Shown: positions 25,488 to 39,120 of the stretch, piece by piece
How positions within the stretch are numbered: the stretch's first letter is position 1
How the letters are laid out: every line of letters starts with the position of its first letter
From: Pachypanchax playfairii
Taxonomy: Eukaryota > Chordata > Actinopteri > Cyprinodontiformes > Aplocheilidae
Length of the DNA: 64,000 nt
Assembly: GCA_006937955.1 (NCBI GenBank)
Contig: SSNP01000084.1
Coordinates: 192,546-256,545, forward strand
Direction of reading: 5' to 3'
Made by a program: the position numbers and the translations under genes
The notes under the pieces: model-generated
Database searches by the model: none
Seen by the model: the letters and a program-made list of their open reading frames with translations, nothing else
Told to the model about the DNA's origin: nothing

Positions 25488-28400
25488 GTGCCAGTTTTCC
25501 CGCCGCCTCGTTGCGCTGCTGTTTGTTTCTTGGTGTCTTCACTTGATGAAAACTGGGATTTTAACCGACGTTCATCAGATGCTGTAAACTTCAGTTTTTA
25601 CGCACAAGTTTGTCTTTTCTCCACTGAAGAGCCACAAGTTCTCCTCTTATCTTTCCGTCTGCCAATCAAAGCTTAGACATTTTCACGTGACTCCACTAAC
25701 GTGGGTTCTGATAGGCCAGACGTCAGTACTGTGGATAATTTGGAGTTTTATGGTTCTAAACTATCGTAAAACTTCTCATGAGGGACAGACTGAGGTCTCC
25801 CATCATGTCGGTCAAACCCAGAACAGAAATGTTTCACTAAAACACGTTATTTAACCCTTTGTTTCATCATTTGATCAGCTGATTGAAAACACTGTTTACA
25901 TTTTCAGTAAAAATGTTTGTCGCCATAATTATCTTCTGGTTTGCAGCATTTCTAACAGTAAATTGTGGTTTTGATCCAGAAACTACTGACGCAGCTTGTT
26001 TTAAGGTTTTTATCTGGAAAACAGTCATTAAGAACATGTTAAACTGTTTTACTGCCTGTTTTATAAAGGTGGAAACCCAAACTGAGATTTACTCTTTACA
26101 GACCTCAGAATTATTATCACAGTGATCTAATTATTTCTGCTCTGATTTCATCCTGATTATTATCTGTAACCCTTCAGATAGACCATATGGATCTGTTAAA
26201 CACGCTGCTCCATGTTGGTTTTTCTAATCAAGTCAAATCATTTCTAGTGGAACCAGATATGTGCATGTTTATCTGTGCTGCAGGGCCTGAAGCTCCACAC
26301 TGACTGCCTGTCTGTCTCTCTGTAGGACAGTTGGTTAAATGAAGTTAACTGTTTCTCTCCCTGAGGTATGTTCCTGCTTTGATCCTGCTGAGCCTGGCGC
26401 CTGTCTGCTCTGCACCCCCCACCTCACTCTCTCTGTGTGACAGTGATGGATCGCTGAGTAACACACAAGCTTTCAGTGATTATAAGTTACTGCAGCGTTA
26501 CATTCTCCTCCATTACTGCAGATATAACAGCTGTCTGTATGAACGGAGATGCTGCCTGAAATATTTACTTTATCTTCCATTGTTTAATGATAAAGTTGTA
26601 AAATTGCCATTTTTCCATGTCTGATCATGTCATGCTGTTTCTCTGTTCATTATCATGTTCATGCTCTTCACCTGTTTGTTAATTAACCTTCATGTTGCCA
26701 CCTGTTGTCCTCAGGTCTCTGTTCATGTCTCAGTTCTTTGTCAGGTTCTCACTTTAGATTATGTAGGTTAATGTTCATGTTATCAAGTTGAATTAAGTCA
26801 AATTTAGTTTGTAGTTTTGTTTCATTTGGATTATTATTAAAACTTTTTGGATTTTACTTCTGTCTGCTGCTGCTGTCTCCCTTCACGTCCCACGGCTGCT
26901 CTCAGTCTCCAGTTCATGACCAGAATGTTTATATTCTGATTTATTCTGTAAATCTTTTGCCGATTGATAAAACTGGACCTCAAACTGATGGTGGTGTCGT
27001 GTGAAAAATCCAAATCCATGAATTTTTCTTTTCTTTTACACAGAAATTCATCCAAACAGCTCTTAACCTGCTTATTTACCCCAAAGGAGAAATGTTTAAG
27101 AGTTAATTGGGATTTTTGAGACATTTTTTCTTTCCAATAAGACGTGTTGAAACAGGTTTGATTAATTTTACTCTGTAACTTTTCTCTTTCATCAGAGCTT
27201 ATGTCCATCCTGAGAAAACTCGAGGCTGCAGCAGAGTAACATTAATGAAACACAGCAGGAAGCTGCTGGTGAATGAATGTGTGTCATCTTTAAAGAAGGT
27301 AGGAGGTCTTCTCTGCTTCACCAGACCAGAAACAGTTTCCATCAAATAAACTCTCATTTATTCTGATTACCTGACTGGCTGCTGATTAGTTAAGTGCTTT
27401 TCATTTATCTTCTGTATGTTAGCATGACTTCCAGAGGAAAGTGCTGACAGGTGAGCAGAGAAGAGTTTATTGTGACTGTGTGTGTTTTGTATGTTGTATG
27501 TCGGGTTTGGTTACAGACAGGTGAGTCCCACATGGTGTCTGACAAAGATGAGCTGTGTTTGTCTGACGGGGACGCTGCAGTCCGTCTTACACACAGTGCC
27601 AGGTGACGACAGATGAGCGCAGAGACATTGTTGTCTTATTGTGGTGGTTTGGGACAAACAGACGAGGGCAAAGGGAATCTGACACGCGCTCTGGACCCGG
27701 AGACAGCTCAGTGATGATGATGACAGCAGGGGGTCATCTTCATCACTGCACTACACTGATGATGATGATGATGCTAGAAGAGAAACCCTTAGAACAAAGA
27801 CCTGGGAACCAAATATAAGACTGCTGGTTCTTTGTTATTTGACTGTACGGATGTAGTTCCTGTTCAGCAGAAGAGAAACGGATTTAAAATAAAAAACCAC
27901 CATCACGAAGAACCACCAGACCTTTATAGAAAAATGTGTATGGAACTTGAAACACTGTGGGTTCATTAATTTAAAAAATGAATGAAATTTACCAAATTTA
28001 AAATACTGAAGAAATCTAAAAATATTAAAATTAGTTCTTTTAATGTTAATCAGTGAGTTTGATCATAAACTGCAGAAAGCGACGAGAGGATTATTGACCA
28101 GCAGTGAAGTGACATCTAAAAGACTGAACTAGATGAACTGACTCATGATGATAAATAACTTATTCTACATTCTTACTTCATTCATTTTATTTATTTATGT
28201 AACTAAGAGTAAAAACTAAGAGTAGATCTGGATTTGTGTGATAAGAGTTAAAGTTATTATAAAGTTGTTTTTATAGTTTCAAGCCAGATTTTGTGGGTTA
28301 ATTTGATAAATTGGTGGATAAAATCTGATAAAAACAGAATTACATTTTCAATCAGCTGTTAAATTATTGATGTATTACCAAACTAGCCACATTAATGTTG

Positions 28401-31400
28401 TTGAGATGATTTATTAGTGCATTATGTTAATTATAAAGCTTCAGCTGGATTTTGGGGGGTATCAAAAATGACAGAAATCAAACTGCAGTTTATTATTTGA
28501 CTGTTTTGGTTTAACTTGTAACACAAGACTCGTGTTGTTAGTGGAGCGTTAATCATATTTCCTGATGTGTGACTCACACGGGCTTTAAAAGATGTTCCAG
28601 ACACTTTGATGGTGTCAGTAAATGATGGTTTCATCTATCAGAGTCTCTGATGGTTGCCACATTAGAACGAGTTCAAACTGGAACAAATTGGGCTTATTGT
28701 GCTTGTTTTAGATGGTGGGAACTGCCCTTTGCTTTTATTACCACTCAGTGTAGTAATGTGGTCACATGCCTGCAGTTAATATCATCACTTTATCTGTTTT
28801 TTACTATATAATCTATTTGAAAATAATGTTTAACTGAAAATGATTTGGGATACTAAGTTTTGACTTTGCTTGTTCTCTTTTCAGTGAGAGTCTGAACAAA
28901 CACTCGATCACAGGAGATTCCACGTCGTCTCCTGAAGCTCTGAAAGAGATGGGAGGTGCAGAGCAGAGGCCCCTGAATAAACAACCATTAAATTCTCTCT
29001 GCAACAGAGTCAGAAACAAAAGTCACACACGAAAAATATTAAAACTGGAGAAACTTGTTTAGGAAACTTGTTTTCTGCATCTTTTCCTTTGACGTCTCCT
29101 ATAAAGAGGTTTTACTTCCATCAGAAAAAAGACGTATCAAAGGAAAGATGAAGGGACTAGAGTAGATGAAGGAGAAGCTGAAAGCTTTGTTGTGTTGATG
29201 CTTAATGAGATGGAAAACACAATTCAACTCCTCTGACTGTGGAAATTGCTGTGAGGGCACCATAAATTAGCACCAGTATGGGAGCTGGCCTGCTGATAGA
29301 AAGGAGGCTTTGTGTGGTGACGGAGTCCTCGGGAGACTGAAGACACTGAGATCTACACACAAGTTTCATAACATGGTTTGTCACATGACTTCAGCTCTGA
29401 CTCTTGAAGAAAAGATAATCACATCCACTAAAATAAAATCTCAACAATAAAACAACATGGAACCAGGATCTCAAGGCTGATCTGCACATTTAAACAGTCT
29501 CTCTTTTATTTTTGATAATTATAACGATACAAACAGATAAACAGGAAACAAATTGAGAAAAGAGGAGATTAACCTAATATTACTGGGATATTTGAACTCT
29601 AAAGGACGACTCTTCATTTTGACTTCGCAGGCTTGGCACATGTCTTCTGTTACTAAGTGGTTTCATATTGAATGACTCTGCGGCTGTTATTCTCTCTCCC
29701 ACCGGGTGCCAGCCTCTCTGCCCTGGCAGCTGCTGGGCTTTAAAATGGACCCATAGTTTTCACTCTGCAGGTGAGCTGCACGGCCAAAACGGGGCCCCTC
29801 GAAGTCCTTTCAGAGTCTCAATAGGAAACTGACTTGGGGAAAGAGGAGCAGCCCCACAATGGCTGCCTTCTGTAGACACAGAGACGATGGAGATGAGCTT
29901 TGAGGGTTTTGCTTTAGAGTTGCTTATAAGCATGTCGAGGTGATGAGAGAGGAGAGGAAAGGACACGTCCCTCATTTGGGTTTTTTGAGGTGTGGTTCTG
30001 TTTTCTTGCCTCGTTGTTGTTGTGTGAGGATGTCCCGTCACCCTGCATCTCTGATGTGTTTGCTGCACGTTACAAACCTGATGAAACACAATGTCCATGT
30101 GCTGGACAGACAGACGTTACACTCCAGTTGTCCTCATTTCATCACACTCCCCTCCAGTCCTGATCCAGATCGTTTAGAACTCCCATCAGCCAAGAAACGA
30201 TGTTCCCGTGTTGTGTGTGTTTAGCATGACCAAAAACTGTTCATCTTACTGAAACACACAGTGAAGACTTTGTGCAAATAGATGCTCCATCTGCAGAAAT
30301 CTTAATGCATTTGCACCCTGCACATCTCCTGTCTTGTTTATCTACAACAGCAAAACTATATTTTCTAGGTGGCGATGTATCACATGCAAAAAAAAAAAAA
30401 CATTTGAAATTAAAATGCATTTGTTTGACACTTTACAAATGTTTTTAAAAATCTGTTTCCTGCTTCTATTCTGCCAAAAAGATTCAATTTAATTTTTAAA
30501 TAATTTTTCATAAATTATCTCACTTCCAGACTGACATCACTCTTTTTATTATAATAGGATTATGAATAAATCCCATCTAAATTAATAATGTGATTGTTAT
30601 TACAGTTCTGCCCAAAACATCTACATCAAAATGTTAAATATTTCTACAGCATTTTCTCTTGTTTATATTCCAGAAGAGATTTGATCATTTTGATATCAGT
30701 CCCTCTCAGATTTCTCCTCATCATCTTCACTCTTCCTCCTTCTTCTCCTCCTCTAATCAGTTCCACTCGGTTACTTCTGACCCCTGAGATCGTTTGCTGC
30801 TTTATCATAAGTGTGACACTGAAGCCTGTTTCAGTGTTTATTAGATCCTTTAATGTGGCTGACCTCGACATTATTATGGAATCAGCTGACTGACGTGTTT
30901 CACACCTTCTTAAACCAGGAATCATTTTTCCTTCTGAAAGTATTGAACCACTTTTGAAAGGTTGAGCAGTGAATAGGAGCTCTGCTGCAAAACATGAACT
31001 CTGTAAAGAGACAGACACACTGGGGTCACAGATGTTACAGTAAACTATTAGATCCAACACAGACAGTTCAGCACAAAGTTCTGAGCTTCTTACTTCATGA
31101 CATATTTACTGTAAAGTTTTAAGAAGAAAGAATTTCCTGCTGTGAGACCAGCTGTGATTGATTAATAAAATCTCATTATGTGTTTCCTCAGGGATGTTAA
31201 TGTAAACCTACAATGTAATAATAAACCTCAGACTAACCCTGTTTAGTGAGCTCCATCTTGTGTTGGTTTATTTAGAGCGGACACAGCGAGCATCATTATT
31301 GTTTTACTTTAATTCACTTTAAATGTTCCTGATAAAAAGTTCAACTCGACACTCTAACACGACTTCATGTCCTGCTGTTTCTTATTGTTGTTGTTTTAAA

Positions 31401-33960
31401 ATCATTTGACCCAAATGTTTCTGAGTAAAAAATGTTTCTGTGTCAAAAGCAGAAAAGTTTCATCTCTCAACACGACTGACTTCATTTCCTCTGTGAGGAT
31501 GAAAGTGATGCTCTTGTTGGTGAATCTTCTTGTAGCTTCAATGAACAGCTGGATGTATTATTGACTGTTAACACCTGTTTGTAATCATTGTTTTATAAAT
31601 GTGTTCAGTCAGCTGATGACTCTGTGGTGAATCATATGAAGGTGGGGTCAGAGGTTAAAGGTTAGAGGTACTCCAGCTGGCAGCCAGGGCTTCATCAGAC
31701 TCCAGTGAGGAGGCATTCAGTGTTTTGGAGAGGAGGATGTGGTTTCATGTTTGATCCCTGCCTTCAAGTTTTTCTTCTTCTCTGTCAGGAAAATATTTCA
31801 GCGTTTCTGTCATTTTACAAACACGGTTTTATTTCATATTTACACATGAATTTATTTATACAAGTGTTGCAAAGAGGACAAATGCAAACAGTTTGACATT
31901 TATTTTTATGGCAGTTCCCAAGTTTCTCCAGTGTTTGGCAGAACATTTAATTACTGGCAAGTGCCACGTGTGCCAGTTGTTGCATAAATATATTTGATTT
32001 AATTGAGTTTTCCAAAACATTAACTTTCCTCAAGTGGAAAATCTATTTTAATGAGAAGTGCACAAAATAGTAAACAGTCATTAGACTTACTTTAACAGTT
32101 CCCACATGTTTACTGTGTTTATGAAGGGTGTAACGGGGGTGGAGGGGGGGTTCCTGGCATGTTTCTGTGTGGAGAGACATGGACCACCTGAAATCTCCAT
32201 TTTATTGTGTCTTTAACATGTCTTCAATGAGTGACACTGTCAGATCAGAGCAGCAGCAGCTCTGTATCAACTCGAGCAGCTACTGAAGCTAATGATCATT
32301 TTTCATTTCAGCTTTTCAAATTAGCTGAAAAAGAAAATCACCTTCTTCTGTCTCTTCAACAAATAACATCCAATAATCTGATTTATTGGTTAGATAACTG
32401 ACTCCTCTGTCTGTCCCCAGTCTGTTGTTGGAGACAAACAGTCAGGAGACTCCAGGACCACAGAGTCTCTGGATTATCTCTCCCTTTGTTTCAGCTCACG
32501 TTCCTCCTGAGTACATTATAGTGACTAAAATAAATCACAATGTTAAAGACATTGTTTAAAAATGTCAATAATCACCAGATTTATTTTCCCCTCTGTTCTT
32601 CTATGGAGGTCTCTACACCCACTCCAGTAATTCATGCTGTAAACTTCACTGTTAGATGTCTGATGGTGTGTTTAATAGATGTTGTAAAGCTGAAGTTAAG
32701 TTAATTGCAGATCATTGAGATAATTTTAGTTATTTAGAAAACCCCAACTTCCCTAAATATGTGTGTGTCTGTGTGTGTTTGACTGAAGACTGAGAGATAA
32801 TTAGTCTCAAATACAGCCCTGTGCTGCGGGATGAACTTTATGGGATTTACTGATGGTAAAGTCGGTGCAGATGATTGTTTTAGTGAGCTGAAGTTCCTTT
32901 TGTTATTTCAAACAGTGATGAGAATCTGCTGAGGTTTAGTTTGGAGACTGACGTCTCACGGCCTCCTGTTAAATGCTACCGATTTGTTTTGATATCAGTC
33001 ATTACAACAATCCTGATTTAAATCAAGTAGACTAATGACAGCTGCTGTTCTGAAGGCAGTGAAAGGCTGTGATTGATCAGTCAGGACATCAGATCCTGCA
33101 CTTTGACTTCAGGTCAAAGAAAATTGAAATGTCATCACTTTGATGTGTCTGGCTACACACATCTGTTTAAACTGCACAAGTGTCCCATATAAATACATTC
33201 TGAAAAAATATATTTAACAAATTTAAAACATTAGAACTGCAGCATGAATTTTAGTGCTCTTCCCTAATATACTTCTACCGGCAGTCTTTTGGAGATTGTT
33301 GTCTAATTTACAGCCACAACAAAAATCCAGATACAGTTCAAATCAGTCAGTCATTGTTATTTAAAGTGTCAACTCAGCATAAATAACTATACTATTCTAA
33401 CTTTTTATACCTTTAATTTAGGCATGTTACATATTAATAAAAAATGAAATGATTAAATTAGCCTAAGTATTATTTGTATGTTTTTACACATATTTTGATT
33501 TTCAGATGTTTCATATTTTCTTTTGTAAGTCATTTTATATTTATTGGTGGATATCTCGTCTTTTAGTTCACATTAAAATATTGGGGTTCAGATTAAGCTG
33601 GTTTAAATAAAAAACTATTGATTTTTTTGTATGGGAGGCTAATTGTAGGTATTGAGAAACAAAAGTAAGAAGAACAGGTTTTGTGTACAAACGTGTGATC
33701 AAATCGTTAAATTTTTAACTGAAACGTCAAAATCAAACATTTTACTCAAAAAGCACTTTACCCATATTTTATCAGTCACTACACGTTTAAACTCTTGAAG
33801 CTAAAATCAATTGCTTCGATGGACAGCGATAAAAACAGAAGACTTGTTGGTTATAATATCCTCGTTCGGCCCGTTAACAAGATAAGACGGGCGGAGACTG
33901 TTTTGAATTAAAGACACCAGTATCCCCGCCTGTGCGGGATACACTTTATCCAAGAAGAAA
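25488..33960. other. 8.5 kb gene-free interval between msx and znf451
   Basis: No exon, RNA gene or transposon with clear ends was recognised. Open frames here lack family similarity. A GAT-rich patch lies near 27715-27771. The 29.64-29.95 kb stretch is more GC-balanced and non-repetitive than its surroundings and could be regulatory. In human this position holds BEND6/KIAA1586; I found no sign of either. Confidence 0.6.
25661..25675 (-). promoter_or_regulatory. candidate TCF/LEF plus CCAAT motif upstream of msx
   Basis: On the minus strand AGCTTTGATTGGC overlaps a TCF/LEF-type CTTTGAT with an inverted CCAAT (ATTGG), about 180 bp upstream of the msx start codon. Msx genes are known Wnt/BMP targets, so this is a plausible proximal element, but the motif is short. 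Confidence 0.4.
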
Positions 33961-34067
33961 TGCACCTGCCTCTGGTGACGTTCCAGACAAGACTAGATGC
34001 ATTTACGTTGATGTTGTAGCAGCTAGTCGCAACTTCGTCAACGAAGACGATAGTAGGAGAAACATAG
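33961..34067 (+). other. znf451: probable 5' untranslated first exon of znf451
   Basis: A donor-like AACATAG|gtacta at 34067 follows a GC-richer stretch with no long open frame, 0.7 kb upstream of the exon carrying the start codon. That coding exon has a good acceptor (tatttttag) and only four bases before its ATG, so an upstream non-coding exon is required. The transcription start is not defined. Confidence 0.5.
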
Positions 34068-34763
34068 GTACTAAAATGTTCCTCTTTAATAGCTTGATTT
34101 GATTAGTCTTGCAAAACCCATACGTTGGCATGTGTTTTAGATTTTAGTTCGGCAGGACGAAACGTGTTTAAAGTTGTTTCCGTTATACAGCTACCTGAAC
34201 GTTAGCTTGAGACCTTAAACGCTTCTCAATATTTGTCAGATTTTACATATAAAAAGGCTTTTACGCAGGTGTTTATTGATCTAGGGAACATATAGACGTA
34301 TCATTGACAGAAAATAATATTTTACGTAAGTCTTCATCTTGTGTTTAAAACCTCAAAAGACCATTTATATCGATGAAGTGTAACTGAAAGTGTGTTTTCG
34401 TTCGGTCATTGAATGTTACATTTTGGCGCCCTGATTCAACCTCCGGGCGTGTAACGTTTGGAACTCAGTGGTGTCCCTTGTGGTCTGGAGCGGTATTACA
34501 ACAACAACACAACCCTTAAACTGATGGTGTGAAACTTATGAACTTTACAGTAATTTATAAAATATCTAAAGCAGTTATTATTGGATGGTCGTGCTAAAAA
34601 AAACATATTGGTCTTTTGCTCACGATCAATTTGTTGTTTGTTACATTAGCCTCTAATCTTTTCAAGGTACACTGTTCATGAACAAGTTTTTGATATTTTT
34701 AAAATAATTGTTTTAAGTTTGTGATGTAGCTACAAAATAATGTTGGTTTTATTTTTAGAGAAA

Positions 34764-37700
34764 ATGTCCTCACCAGCCCAAGCAGATGATGACGACGATG
34801 AGCTGGAAGATGTGCAGTTTGTATCAGTAAGTTATGTGTATAATTCAAGGCCACATTAGTTTTAAAAGACAGCAAATTCTACTGAAAGTGCCAAATTTGA
34901 ACCTACTGATACTGAGTGGATCAGTTTCACTGTGACCTCTCAGTGCAGCCTGATAGTCTGTAACATGAATAGGATTTAAAAAACTGAAAAAACAAAATGA
35001 ACAAGTTGATAAAGAAGTTTGGTGAATACATTTTATTTGTTGGAAACATCCAAGAGATTCAGCTTGCAAAAGTTTTTCCTCAAATCCGTTTTTTTTTTAT
35101 CTGACACTGGGTTTTGTATTTTCTCCAGGAGTGCCCTCTTCAACCTGTCATGGACTGCATTGATTTGTTGAGTGACAGCGAGGACGAGGGATGTTCATCT
35201 CTAACTGTGAGTAAAGCAGACGATCCCTCTTTAGTGTTATTTTATTTTCCTTAAATTGTTTTTTTTCTTTCCAGCTTGAAGACAAAATCACCCAGCACAA
35301 AGCGCACGTCACGTCAACGCTGGACAGACTGGCGCACAAAGTGGCTCAAGAGAAAAAAGAGAGAGCGGATAAATGTAGAGCATTTAAGGTGAGATTTATG
35401 TAAAAGAAAATGCACATTAAGCAGTTTTTACTTGTTAGGCATTTGCTAGTTTCACGTTTATCGATAAAATATAATCACCATATAAAACCTAATTTTTTAA
35501 CAGTAACATGAGAAATATGTGGCTAATTAAACAATCAGTTCTGAGAAAGCACTTAGTTTGATACTGTTTGAATTTTAAAAGGTATTTTGGGGTTTGGTGG
35601 GTTTGTGTTCTATAATAAAATAATAAGAAACTAAATAACAGATTTTGACTTTAGTGTTTAACCACTTCAGAGCTGCTTTTTTTCTGCCTGGCAATTTCTA
35701 AAAAAAATTCCAGCTGATTTTTATCCTTTTTTTTCTATTTTTATTCAGATACCAGGTAGTAACCAACATTAGTCACATGATAAAATCACAGATTTTTCGT
35801 TGGTTTAAACCCCAAAATGTGCCACGTCCATCCTGGTGGATTCGGGGTCTGAATGTTTGGTTTCTTTATGATCCAGCTCATTTGAACTAATGGGGAAACA
35901 GCGCCATCCTGTGGGCAACAGATTAAAACTGGCCGAATATCCAAATAAAAAACAAGGATGCTGCATGTTTACTGTTGGTTCTGATTGATGTGTCTTTAAT
36001 CGTTTAATTGGAGCTGAACTGTCTTTAATAATCTAGGAAAAACAAATCTTACAAAAAGCTCACGGGCAGCAGGAGTTGGCTGTTAGTTCTCCAAACGGTT
36101 TGAACGAGGAAGCAAAGCGCTGTGTGGACATGTGGCTGAAGATGCCAGGTGAATTTAAAACAGAATTTTTAATCAGAATTTTAATTATTTTCAGCACAAA
36201 TTTAATCTGAGATATCATTTGATTTTAGGTCTTAAACCAGGTGGAATTGGTTCTGGTTCAGGCCGACGGCAAACATCCACTTTCCCCAAAAACAGTTCGA
36301 CCAGACACACCTGTCCGGTGATTAACTGCGGTCGTGTTTATGACAACATTTCCCTTCTCGACGGGCACTTGAAAAGGTTGTCTCATTTCTCTGGTCACAG
36401 CAGAATGTTTTGAAACGTTTTTTACTTGCTGTATATTGGGATCATTTACACTTTGTGTGCAGGTTCGACCACTCACCGTGTGATCCGGCTATCCATCTCA
36501 GAGGAAGTCCAGCTGAGCTCTTTGCTTGTGTCGCCTGCGGTGAACATTTTCAGACCAAAGAAAAATGGAGGAACCATGTTCAGTCGAAGGTTAGTGGACT
36601 TTATAACAAATGTTTCCATCGTTTCATGCAAGTAAATCATGATTCTGTTTGTTTTGAACTCCAGGTGAACTCGCTTAGCGCTGATGGACACAGCGAAGAC
36701 CAAACCTATCAGCAGATCGTCTGCTTTGCCTGTCCTTCATGCTACCTCCTCTTCAACATCCGAGATGAGTGTCTGCAGCACATGTCGGCCAAAAACCACT
36801 TCAGAGAGTCACTTGTAATGAGCGGTAAGATTTTTTTAAATCCACATTTTTTGCATCTTTTTAAGGAAAGGGTTGCTAAGGATCTGATGAAACCGGTCAC
36901 ATACCTGCAGGCAGGTGTTGAATAATTGAGTAAACTTGTTTGTTTTATTTGTTTTTTAAGCAAGTAGAGGAGCAGTACAGCCAGTTCCCGTCCCTCAACT
37001 TGTTAAGAATCGTCTCATCGCTTTGTGTAAAGAATCAGATTTCACTGTCCGGTGCTCCTTGTGCCACAAAGTGCTGACGTCACATCAAGCGGCTCAAGCG
37101 CACTTCAAGTAGGACACCCTCTGATCTGTTTGATAGGTAAATAAGTTTTGTGGTAATGATTCTTAGTGGTCGTCTTCTTTCTATGTTTTTTTTTAGTGTG
37201 TATTGCAGACATGGCTGTGCTGTGGCCAAAGCTGACAAAACGATAGTGGAGGTTATGAAACAGCTGCAAGTGCGAGGACAGTGTTCTCTCTGCTCCAGGA
37301 TTTTCCTCAGCCAGGCCGACGTGGAAAGCCACATGGAGTTAATGCAGCATGAGGTTGAACTCAACCAGACGATGGCTAAAGCTCTTCTTCAGTACAGCCG
37401 GTTCAGTGAATCTCAGCAGCGTGCGGGAGAGGAGCAGGAGAAAAGACCCTCGTACGGTCGGGAGATGTGTTTTCAAAGAAGAAACAAGAGGAGTGAAATC
37501 CATGGATCGCCCGCTAAACGGCAGAAACTAAATCCAGCTGAGAACGCCGGCGGTTTCAGCAGCAGTTCTGTTTGGTTTTGTGAGTGCGGCCTTCAGTTTT
37601 TAGAAGAAGCTCCAGCGTCCAAACACCTTCTGGCTGCGAACCAGATCTTCTATCAGTGTGGCGTCTGCGGCAAACACATGGGAGAGTCTTCAATCACACG

Positions 37701-39020
37701 CCTGCATATGAGCCGCTTCCACGGCGGAGCCCACCTGTCCAACTTCCTGTTCTTCTGTCGCAAGTGCAGGGTGGAAATGCCCCGACACGAGGACATCCTG
37801 TCCCACGTGTCGGAAGTCCACAGTGGACACACCTACCTAACCGAGAAAGAAGTGCCTTCTGATCTCGCCACGGTGCTGGAAGCCAAACCTTCCACCAGCA
37901 AAGATGTCGCCATGGTCTCTGTGTCCACAGTCCAGCAAAACATTGGTGAGACATCATCTACAGCAGGACAAACATGGATGTGCAGGATGTGCGAGGACAT
38001 CTTTGACTCTGAGGCGAGCGTCCGGCAGCACTGCAGCAACGTGAGCAGCCACAGCTTTCAGAGGTTCATCTGTGGACACTGTCCACAGAAGTTCTTCAAA
38101 GAGTCCACCGTTCGGAGACACTGCGCGAACGAGCACGGCGGGGAGACGAAGAGTTCCCATTTCTGCGGCATGTGTGACAGCATGGCGTTTGAATCCGAGG
38201 GCGCGTTCATGGAACATTACCGGAGTCTTCACAGTAAGGACTACTACTGCATGGACGCAGCTGACGCTCAGCCGCTCGCCGCAGAGGGAAACGCTGGGCA
38301 CACCTGCCCGTGCATGGGCTCAGACGAAAGCAAAGGTGAGCTGAAGGCTACTTACACTCGCTGCATGAGACGTCTGGCAGCTGAAGGAAGATGTCAGTAC
38401 GTGTGCGCCCCCTGCTGTGTGTCTGCGTCATCATACGCACAGATGAAAACTCACATCCACACGAAACACGCTGCCCTGAACCTGGACAAGACCTTCGAGG
38501 TAGAATGTAAAGAATGCACGCAGAGCTTTTCGGACGTGCCGAGTTTCCACAAACATCATCACTCGCAGCACTGTGTACTGGAACCCTGCCTGAGCTCCAG
38601 GATCTGCAGGGAGAACTCGAAAACAGAACCTGCGGAGCTCAAACCAGACCAAGAGGGTAAATCACTACAAACTCACAGCTGTTAGTGTTTCTCTGTGTTT
38701 GTATCTGATTCTGGATTTATCTCGTATCACAGAATCACTTCCTGAACATGAACCTAAAGCTCATCTCTGTAACGCAGATGAATCAGACGATGAAATGAAG
38801 CACGCGCTGTCTTTGAGCGCAGAAGAGGCGAGAGAGTCAGCAGGTATCTTTTTGATTTGAGCTTGAAAACGTTTGGGAGTGAAACGACATAAAAAAGCTT
38901 TCAGGATTGTTGTAACGTTTCGTCTGTAGTTCATGTGCTGCTGTCGAGATTCTCACCATGAGCCTGTTTCCTTCCACAGAGTTACAAGAAGCTCTTCAGC
39001 GAAGTCTCCTGGAGTTCTGA
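34764..39020 (+). CDS. znf451: zinc finger protein 451, SUMO E3/E4 ligase
   Basis: Eleven coding exons: 34764-34826, 35129-35206, 35275-35388, 36037-36148, 36229-36376, 36463-36589, 36665-36824, 36961-37108, 37197-38656, 38733-38843, 38980-39020. All phases join, giving 853 residues. The N-terminus has tandem SUMO-interacting motifs, VQFVS and CIDLLSD, separated by a PLQP linker. Many C2H2 fingers follow (LLDGHLKRFDHSPCDP, VCFACPSCYLLF, HMSRFHGGAHLSNFLFFCRKC, HCANEHG), matching human ZNF451 in order. The tail has two UIM-like helices, MKHALSLSAEEA and ELQEALQRSLLEF. ZNF451 extends SUMO2/3 chains in the nucleus. Human ZNF451 (about 1060 residues) has an extra PIN/NYN-like domain before the final UIM; no exon for it is visible here. 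bag2 follows on the same strand. Confidence 0.94.
35899..35914 (-). promoter_or_regulatory. candidate CTCF binding site in a znf451 intron
   Basis: The minus strand reads CCACAGGATGGCGCTG, close to the CCASYAGRKGGCRSY consensus. It faces the + oriented candidate sites at 19.9 and 23.1 kb. Confidence 0.5.
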
Positions 39021-39091
39021 GCACTTATTTGTAACCTGCTGTTCTACATGGTAGAATGTTTCCTACTGGATCGTTGTGTTCACATATATTA

Positions 39092-39097
39092 AATAAA
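39092..39097 (+). terminator. znf451: znf451 polyadenylation signal
   Basis: AATAAA 72 bp after the stop codon, followed within about 20 bp by a TTGTTGTTTT-type downstream element. It gives a very short 3' UTR. Confidence 0.75.
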
Positions 39098-39120
39098 CAT
39101 TGCTTGTTGTTTTACATCTG

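Noticed and set aside
25883..26125. 80-codon open frame with a hydrophobic start (plus strand)
   Set aside because: No family similarity, no splice context, and AT-rich; it looks like a chance frame.
30644..31060. 138-codon open frame, minus strand, in the gene-free interval
   Set aside because: Low-complexity, no recognisable domain; chance open frames of this size are expected in 64 kb.
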